Shown here piece by piece: positions 56,190 to 64,000 of a DNA stretch of 64,000 nt; the first letter of the stretch is position 1, and each line of letters opens with the position of its first letter. Source of the stretch: Dolomedes plantarius (lineage: Eukaryota; Arthropoda; Arachnida; Araneae; Dolomedidae). Position numbers and translations under genes: made by a program. The DNA lies in assembly GCA_907164885.2 (NCBI GenBank), contig OU015490.1, positions 216,044,134 to 216,108,133 on the forward strand, in the 5' to 3' direction. The notes below the pieces were generated by a model that was given only the letters and a program-made list of their open reading frames with translations, did no database searches and was not told where the DNA came from.

Positions 56190-57225
56190 ATTCGACATTG
56201 GAATGTTCCCTATGTAAATGAATTTAACCAATATTTTTAAATAGATCCGTGGAAGGAAATTTTATTTTTAGTTATGTACATAGCGTTTTAACGATATTTT
56301 ATTTGAAATTTCACCATGTATAAAATTCATTGTGCATAAAAATACATTAAGGATTTAAATAATGTATTAAAATAATTTAAAATTTGCAAAATGTTTCATT
56401 GTTGGTACATATAGTGAAACACTGTATCATTTTGCACACGTTTTATTCTTCTTTATACATTGGAAAGATTCCAAATCATTTGTTTATAAGATTCAATGGA
56501 ACTTCCCTATCTAAATAAATTTACTCAACATTTTTAAATAGATGTGTGGAAGAAAATTTTGTTTATTTCTTGATTACATGGTTTTTATAATGATATATTT
56601 TTTAAAAGTTTATTAGGTACGAGTTTATAAATCATTTTGAATAAAATATATGTTATGGGTATAAATTATGCATTCCGAAACGTTTTATATTTATTATATA
56701 CGGAAAAATGTTTTTCCCCTTTTACATCGAGAAAGTTTCAAATTATTTGTTTTTAGGATTCATTAAACCCTTTTTTATAATGATTTATCATTTGGAAGAA
56801 ATTTTGATTATTAATCCATTCGTAATTTAATCATTGATTTAAATTACGTATTAAATTAACTTAAAATGTTCAACACGTTTTGTTTTCGAAATATCTACTG
56901 AAACGATATATATTTTTCCACTGTTGTTTCTTCTATATGCATCAGGAAGGTTTTAAATTATTTGTTATTTAGATTCATTAACCCATTTTTTATAATGTTT
57001 TATCGTTTTAAATAAATTTTGATTAGTACTTCATTCTTTATTTAATTATTGACTTAAATTACGCATTAAATTAACTTAAAAATTGCAACACGTTTCGTTC
57101 TTGAAATATCTACTGACACAATGTATCTTTTCGCACAATTGCTTCTTCTTCAAGCATCAGGAATGTTTAAACTTATGCGTGTTTAGGATTCATTAAAATT
57201 TATTTTATCAACTTTTGTCAAGAAC
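56190..57225. repeat. Tandem repeat, units of ~215-305 bp, 3-4 copies
   Basis: Blocks such as ATTTTTAAATAGAT(C/G)(C/T)GTGGAAG recur at 56232 and 56537. TTCTTCTT/TATATGCATCAGGAA, AAATTATTTGTT and AGGATTCATTAA recur at about 56460, 56730, 56940 and 57160. The copies are diverged and some lack the first third of the unit. Confidence 0.75.
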
Positions 57226-58754
57226 AAAATAGTACTTTTTTCCTCTCAAGTTTTTCTGCAGGAAAATATTTTTAGAATTTTCACTTCAGATCAAAAGTCT
57301 TGAAATCAATTTAATTAAAGCAGAACAAATAACTGCTACAAAATTCTTAATAGGAAAAACATTCTATAGCAATTTTAGACGTATCCTGTTAAAGACAGGA
57401 AATAATAAATAGTTCGGTTCCGATAAACAGTCTAAAAGCCGCATATGTGCAGCATGCCACAAGTATACAATACAGCATTCAAATGTTGTCAGTGTAATCA
57501 TCATTGAAATAATGATTACTGTTGTTTCATTGTGAAAGTTAATTGAATCTAGTAATCTATTTGTGTTATTCGATTCTAAAGTTTCTACAGTACGTTGAAG
57601 ACAACAAAAGCAAGGAAACAAAAATGTTCTTTCTAGAGAAAGCTTCAGTCTTTGGACCTATTTAAATGAATATCAGGCATTTATCTTTATTTTGCCTATG
57701 ATACTCTTTGAAATTAAGATTCGTTTCACGATTTCAACTTCTCTCTAATTAAATATTTCATTTAGAGTTTTGCGCCCAAGGAATAAATAAAAATACAAAT
57801 TCGATGAATTTTTTATATAATGTCAAATAAGTTGAAAGTTCTCCTAAACAGTAAAAATAACAAGAGTTAATTTAAGAGTATGTACTAAACAGCTTTAATT
57901 TAAGAGAATTTTTGTTCGATTCCTTCCCTGGAAAATATAAAATTATCAATGACAAACAGCGTTCTAAGAATTAGAATAATTATTCCTCATCATTTATGTA
58001 AGTGGAAAATTTTAATGAAGATATTTTTACTACACATATTTTAGTATTCTTAAATGTGTTAATCATCTAACTTTTTAGTCGACAAAAATGTTCCTGTCCT
58101 GTGAAAAATGACATATATTATATTATTCGGAATAAAATAGATGGTGCTGCAATATATAATCTAGAATAGAAAATATATTTTCCCGTCTGATAAAATTTTG
58201 TTTATTGCTCCTTGATATAAAATCAATGGATTTTTGGGAATGGAAAACATGGTTTAATATAAAATTTTCGAGAATTGAGGAAATATTTTCTTTTTAACCA
58301 ATTTTATATTTTTGATACGTTTCTGTATATATGAACACCCACACATACCCATATATAATAAATTGATATAATCAATTTATTATCAACTTATTACATAAGT
58401 CATATGTAATCAGTTGACATTGAAAAATATTTCTAATTGGATTTTTTCACTAGCAAAATTTAAAATGTAAACTAAATGAATGCAGAAATTAAAAGTCATC
58501 TGATGTATTTTTAGTACTTAGTGTTTTTTAAATTTTTTAACTTGCTCATCATTGTTGGTGAATTGAAAATTTATTTCTTTTTGAAGTAAATATTTAAATA
58601 TTTATTTAAAATAATTTCAATTCTGAGAAAAACATGAACCAATTGTTGAGAAATGAAATAGATATTTTAAATTAATTTTAACTGTAGTAATATCTTTTAA
58701 CTGAAAATTTTTATGTATTATGCGTGACATGTAAAAAAAGCATAGTAATCTTAT
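57226..58754. other. AT-rich sequence
   Basis: Contains a perfect 13-bp-arm palindrome at 58355-58383 (ATAATAAATTGAT and its inverse). No coding sequence is supported. Confidence 0.5.
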
Positions 58755-59485
58755 ATTTTAGGCTACTTTAATTGCCTTCGTTTTTTGTAACGGAGAAGCA
58801 AAAGATCACCTTAACGCAATTAAAGAGACACACAGTTTACTACTCTAATTTCAATTAGATAAAGTGGGTTTTTTGTTAAATCTCTAATATTGCTAGAATT
58901 TCGTCAAAAGTTTGATATGGCATCAACAGAAATCGCATTCTTGAAATAGGCATTCATGTCTATTAAAAGTCTGGACAAGTCTTTATCTATTTAGCCACTT
59001 TAATTGCTGGTATTTTTTGCGTTCGAGTAGCAAAAGATGAATCTAACATAATCAAAAAGACACAAAATTGTTTACTCCAATTGTAGTTATAAAAACAGCT
59101 GCTTTTATGTTAGATTTACTTTGTTGCTAAAAATTCGTCAAAAAATTTAAATTAATTTATTAGCAATCACATATTCAGCCTTAGTACGGTATATTCATGT
59201 CTAGTAAAACTATATTTTTTATCAAGTCTTTATCTTTTAGACTACCTAAATCTCCAGTATTTTTTGCCTCCGAGTAGCAAAAAATAAACTTACTTGCAAT
59301 TAAAGAGACACCCAATTGACTACCTTAATTGTTGTTTGAGAAAACAGTGGCTTTTACATTAAGTTTACATTGTTGCTAAATTCGTTTCTAAATGCTATGT
59401 TACTAAATTCCTCCTTGCTAAATTCGTAGAAGTTACTATATTAGAAATTGCATAAATATATTCATGTCTAGTAAAATTATATTCC
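58755..59485. repeat. Tandem repeat, ~240-bp unit, 3 copies
   Basis: The landmarks (G/C)CTACTTTAATTGC...TTTTTTG, GAG(A/T)AGCAAAAGAT, AATTAAAGAGACAC, TTGCTA...AATTCGTCAAAA and ATTCATGTCTA recur near 58765, 58995 and 59235. Confidence 0.85.
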
Positions 59486-62400
59486 TTTGCAAAGGAGATC
59501 CTTTTATGCAATTCTAATAGTCATTCGAGTTTATGGGTTGTTCTAATTCGAGCATGTTGTTCTAATTGCAGCACAGAATTTGTCTAATATTAAGATGTCC
59601 ATATTAATTCGGCATAGGCGAATATACAGATCCTCAAATGCACGTGGCGGAATCCTAAGTTTAGGAAATAGATAAAAGTGAGTTATCTTTCCTTAGAGAT
59701 TTCTTTATGGTAGGTTTCCCATAGTGAATATTTAAAAAAATAGCCACCGTAACTTGTGCTGTATATAATTTACTGAAATGCCAAGTATGATTTATTGACA
59801 TACTGTGCATAATTTACGTCAGCATGTATCTCGTAGTAAGAAAACCTATGTTTTCATAATTTATGCTGCAATATATTATGACATATTTTTAATTTCGCAT
59901 GAAAAATATTTTACTGCTGCAAAGACATATTACTTAAGAAACTGCTATGATTTTCTTTCATTTTGTTCGGTACCGTTGTTAATTTATTTTACATGCTCTA
60001 ATGGATTTATTTATTCATAAATATCATTTCTTCTGGATCCACGTAAAATTTATTTTTTATGACGTTAATCTTGATATTTGATGTTTTTACGCATGGAAAT
60101 ATATTCATTTATGAAACGTATAAGCACCGTAGGCTTGAAAGCTAATTCAAGAAAGACTTTTTAAATAAATAAGATTATATTTAGAAAGACATAAAATATG
60201 AAACAATTTATGAGACATTCTGCAACAGCACATAATTTCATTCCTACATAATCAAATATGCATTAAAAATCTCTTATTACCAACACAAGTCATCAAGGAT
60301 TTTTTCCGTCGTAAATTCTTTAATATAATTAAGTCATTTTATCAAATTTATAAATCTTAATTTAAAATAACAGGAAGAAAATTCTAAGTGATTGAAAATT
60401 GTTATCATTTTCTTTATTTTTTAATGATTAACCGACGATGAAAATGATCTTCATTTTTATGATTATGATTATCCGTTAAATTGAACATGACAATTTTCAC
60501 AGTTTTTATCTTCTTTCTGCTGAGTAAAATAAATAATATCCTTTGTCATAAATAGGCTACATGATTAATGAAAGATACTGTAATTTCGAACTGATTATTT
60601 AATAACTGATCGAAAAAATATGTCTTGAAGATACTTTACTAAAGAAATCTAATTTAGAATTAATTCTTGAAAATAGTTGCCAGTCATGTAGCACAGTTAG
60701 GATGTACTCGTAGTTATCTCAGAGCCGTACCAACTTAACAGGTGACGAACATCACGGTAGTTACATTTTTTCTTGAATATGTGAAATTCTGAAATGCAAT
60801 TCTCCTCTGAAAATATCCTTTTATGATAACCAGTCGAATACTTTCATTTATTTGTCCATTTTTCTTGCAGTACATGACAGTCACAACCGTATATAATACT
60901 TCATAATAAAGCTATTTTAAAGCATTAGAAAATTTATTTTATAAGCTTTTGAATCACTTGTAATTTCGTGACTGTATATTACGGGTTACAAAACCAGGTA
61001 CTCGGGAGGAAATTCATGGATGCGAAAATTCGGTTCAAATAGTTGTAGAACTGGATATTCGAAAGAAGTCGATCTTAGGTTCAAAGACAATATTTTAATG
61101 GCATTAAACTGTCTTATCATTCTTCACAAATTATCACTACCTAGATTTTTGAACTATTTATCTTAAGCATAGCCACAGTTTTAACTAATAGATTTTCATT
61201 ACCAGGTTCAGAAATAAATCTCCTCCGTCTGTGAAAACATATGCCATTCAGAGTCTTTTACTTTCATTGATTGAATTTATATAAAATTTTCAGTACAAAT
61301 TTTATATATTCCAGTTTTAAACAGAAAAATAGATGGCACTTTATATTATTTAAAAGTATGGAATCTAGTCTTCGACGAATTTTTAATGTAGTGGCAAATT
61401 AAAAATAAAAACAAAATCTTCACACATAATTCAGTAAGTACGCGGTTTAGATCCAATTTTCTTAAATTAACTTAAATAAAAATAAATTTAAAATTAATAT
61501 AATGTATACAGACGCAATAAACTAAAATTCTTTATATTATAAATATATATGTTTTTTTCATTAGAGCAAATATTTTGTGGTACATATAAATTCAAACACA
61601 GAGTTATTCCGGGGTACCAAGTTCTGAAAAAAAAATTTAGTACCAAAACCCCGTTCTAAATTTTTACTCATCTTCTGCAATTCTTACATTATATATTAAT
61701 TTGAAAATTTAAGAGGAAAATATTTTGTTGTTAAAATGTGTACCAAATAATAAGATGTTCGTTGATCATAACTTTTGAAGATTGAAATTAACCTATTAGA
61801 TTAGTATATTTTTAACATAAATAATATAAAAACATTCAATACAGATAAATTTGCAAAATTACATTTAATTACGCATATAAAAAACAAATTATTAACGCCA
61901 TTATAAAATATCACGATTTTTTATACAGATAAATCCTTATAATATCCTTTTCTCACAAGGGTTTAATGCTGCAGAGTCTATATAGTTAATTAAAGAACTG
62001 GCTGATTAATAACGGTAAAAGCAACACTACTTATTGTATTTGTTTCAACTTCTGAAAAATACAAATTCCTCATTCTCTAATTATAATAAATGTAGTAATT
62101 ATATAATGACAAAAACATTGGTTAGTAAATTTTTTGTGTGTCAGAGACAAACTATTACTAAATTTTTCAAAAGAGATTTTATTAATTTATCATCGTTCCG
62201 AATTTTTTTTTTTTACTCTCGGAACGAATTTTGTGCTCAGAAAGTCATTGTATGGAAAAATTTATTGTGTTTATATTGTTATATATTTACATAGTTATAT
62301 CTCTGGAAATAATCATTGAATAAAGATGAGGTTCTATTAGGAATTATTTCACAAAAGAACAGTTAAAAAAACTGATATCTCCTAAGAATAATATCATAAG

Positions 62401-63174
62401 ATAAAGCAAAACTAAATCTTATGAATTGCTGAACGTTTCCGAAAAATATAAATTCTCGGCAAATTGCTCAATAATTGCCTTTAACTTCATCTTAATTATT
62501 TTCTGAAAGCGAGCACTAAAGTCTCAAATGTTAGGTAGGTTTACTTTTCTAATAATCAAGCTTACAGGCACATCGAGGATCCGTCGAGGAAGAGGACTAT
62601 AGATGCCCCCCCCCCCGAAGAAAAAGTTTTTAAGGCAATCACTTTCAAAGAATAGTAAAAGTAAAATTACTTTTAATTTCCGTCGATTTGAGTATTCTAC
62701 CATTTACCAAGAAATCTATTATACAAGTGAAATACGTATGAAAAACTAGGCAGCACTAATAAAACACATTGGAAATAAGTAATACACTTTGGACTGATGT
62801 TACGTTTTCGCAACATTTTTAAAAATATGAATTGAGAAAAATAAAAACAAAAATTATGATTTATCTATTGAAGCCATTTTGTTCTTTAGTCTCTAGTAAA
62901 CTCGGAACAAGCATCAATTTGGAAATTTATCATGTGCTGCTATCTAAGGTTATTTTTTGAAAATAGTCATTTTTTTCCCTTTCAAAACACCAGAAAAAAA
63001 CAATTTTTTGCAAGTGCTAAAAGTGGGGAAATGAGGAAACAAAAAAATTATTATGATCAATTGAAGTGTAGAGAATAAAATAAAAATGTTACTTCAGACG
63101 TACAAAGTTTTGAACATGCCTTTAAAAAATACAGAAAATAATGTTGCGTTTTCTCGACACCAGTCTTAAATGGG
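59486..63174. other. AT-rich sequence, no supported feature
   Basis: About 3.7 kb in which no exon, element end or RNA gene could be defended. A small hairpin (GTTCCGAA...TCGGAAC with a T-rich loop) is at 62192-62227, and a C-run at about 62607-62617. Confidence 0.5.
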
Positions 63175-63475
63175 TTAAAGTTGATAGATAAGCAAGAGGG
63201 AGCTACGAGTTAGGCAGCTACAGGTCTTAACCGGCGCTTGTGCTTAGCAGGCCCAAAGTTTACGTGGCAGAACTGCTGGTTTGACTCTCTGCTGGTTTGT
63301 GAGTATTTGCAAAGTGTATTTCTCTTGAATATTAATATATATTCCGTACAAGTAGTACGTATGCTTATTGTTGTAAAAGAAAATTCTATATGTGCAACGA
63401 ATTCAATAAACATTGTTTCATGTATAAACTGTGTTTGTATCAAATTCATTTAGAGTGCCACTTCAAATTATATAT
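63175..63475 (+). repeat. Fragment of a diverged LTR of the same gypsy family
   Basis: Reads like the LTRs at 34184-45023 but on the opposite strand and diverged. Shared blocks include GTTTACGTGGCAG against GTTTACATGGCAG, CTGCTGGTTTGACT, TTGAATTCGTTGCACAT inverted, CATTGTTTCATGTATAAACTG and GCCACTTCAAATTATATA. The terminal TGTAAGG part is missing. Older relic than the two complete elements. Confidence 0.85.
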
Positions 63476-64000
63476 ATATAACGAAGAATTTCGTTATATT
63501 CCTTTTGGGTTACTAAATTAACGTTAAAACTTAGTTAAATTAATTAAATACCTCAATTTGCTAGTTTTCCTAATAGTCACTTGCTTACTTTAACTTTGTG
63601 TAAGTGTTTGAAAAATAGCACAGTTTAATTTTTGTTGGACCCCCCAAAGTGTGGGAATCTCGCTGGTTATCTCTAAGCTTAAGCTATTTTTGTGTTCTGG
63701 GAACATTCTTTACAATCGCCACATCTGAGAAAATAGCCCATTAAAATCAGTCCGTTTCGTTTGAAAATGCCCTGTGGATCTTTAGAATTGGATTCTTTTT
63801 ATGTATCGGCTAAGTTTCTAAAGAGCGGATATTTAGATTTCCGGCAGTACGCTTAAATTGCACTGTTATTGCTATTTAAAGCCACCCTCAATTTAAAGCC
63901 GTTCATTAATTTAAATTTGCCGATCGACTGTCACCTTGTTAAATCACCGACAGCCGGTATTCATCTGTTAATAGCTTCCGGGCACTTGCTAGCCGTGGGA
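63476..64000. other. Sequence to the window edge, unassigned
   Basis: The last ~130 bp (from about 63880) are richer in GC and may belong to a repeat or exon continuing beyond the window. No frame could be recognised. Confidence 0.35.

Noticed and set aside
57364..57621. 85-codon minus-strand frame upstream of the neuroligin exons
   Set aside because: No acceptor or donor in register and no similarity to the missing neuroligin N-terminus.

Overview
The window looks like arthropod nuclear DNA, most likely from a spider. It is very AT-rich, its exons are small and separated by introns of 6 to 17 kb, and the retroelement fragments resemble types I associate with spider genomes. The species cannot be read from the sequence, and the spider call is an inference. 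There is no sign of bacterial, organellar or CRISPR content.

One host gene is convincing: a neuroligin-family gene on the minus strand. Five exons fit together in frame with proper GT/AG junctions: 49781-49933, 32544-32729, 23616-24417, 15058-15176 and 8107-8597. They encode most of the cholinesterase-like ectodomain, a Thr-rich stalk and one membrane segment. The catalytic-serine elbow is degenerate (GHGHG), as expected for a non-enzymatic adhesion receptor. The signal peptide and first exons lie to the right of the window. The cytoplasmic tail is unresolved; one candidate tail exon lies at 7812-8066.

The introns hold most of the remaining recognisable content. From left to right in the gene region there are: a degenerate piggyBac (9905-12584); a Tc1 element with one nonsense codon (12712-14120); a deleted mariner (16860-17830); a decayed Penelope-like reverse transcriptase (18910-20895); a second mariner-like element (21545-22840); a LINE remnant (about 24.8-25.25 kb); a 229-bp tandem array split by another Tc1 (28138-31350); two MITEs (32853-33104 and 33341-33972); and two related Ty3/gypsy LTR elements (34180-37798 and 39195-45027). 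Further right come a 78-bp tandem repeat, a second LINE remnant and a tRNA-derived SINE with 18-bp target duplications (46891-47150).

Upstream of the exon at 49.8 kb are several short arrays of 200-340-bp tandem repeats, about 580 bp of almost pure (TA)n, and an internally deleted piggyBac (54515-55477) sitting inside one repeat unit. The left 8 kb, downstream of the gene, carry three foldback structures and a LINE fragment.

The most interesting object is the LTR element at 34184-37794. It shares LTRs, gag, C-terminal tail and 3' non-coding region with the gag-pol element next to it. Its protease has lost the catalytic DTG, and reverse transcriptase, RNase H and integrase are replaced by about 320 residues of unrelated sequence. 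Its 687-codon frame is nevertheless intact, whereas the neighbouring gag-pol copy is broken by a stop and a frameshift. This looks like a non-autonomous, gag-only family mobilised in trans.
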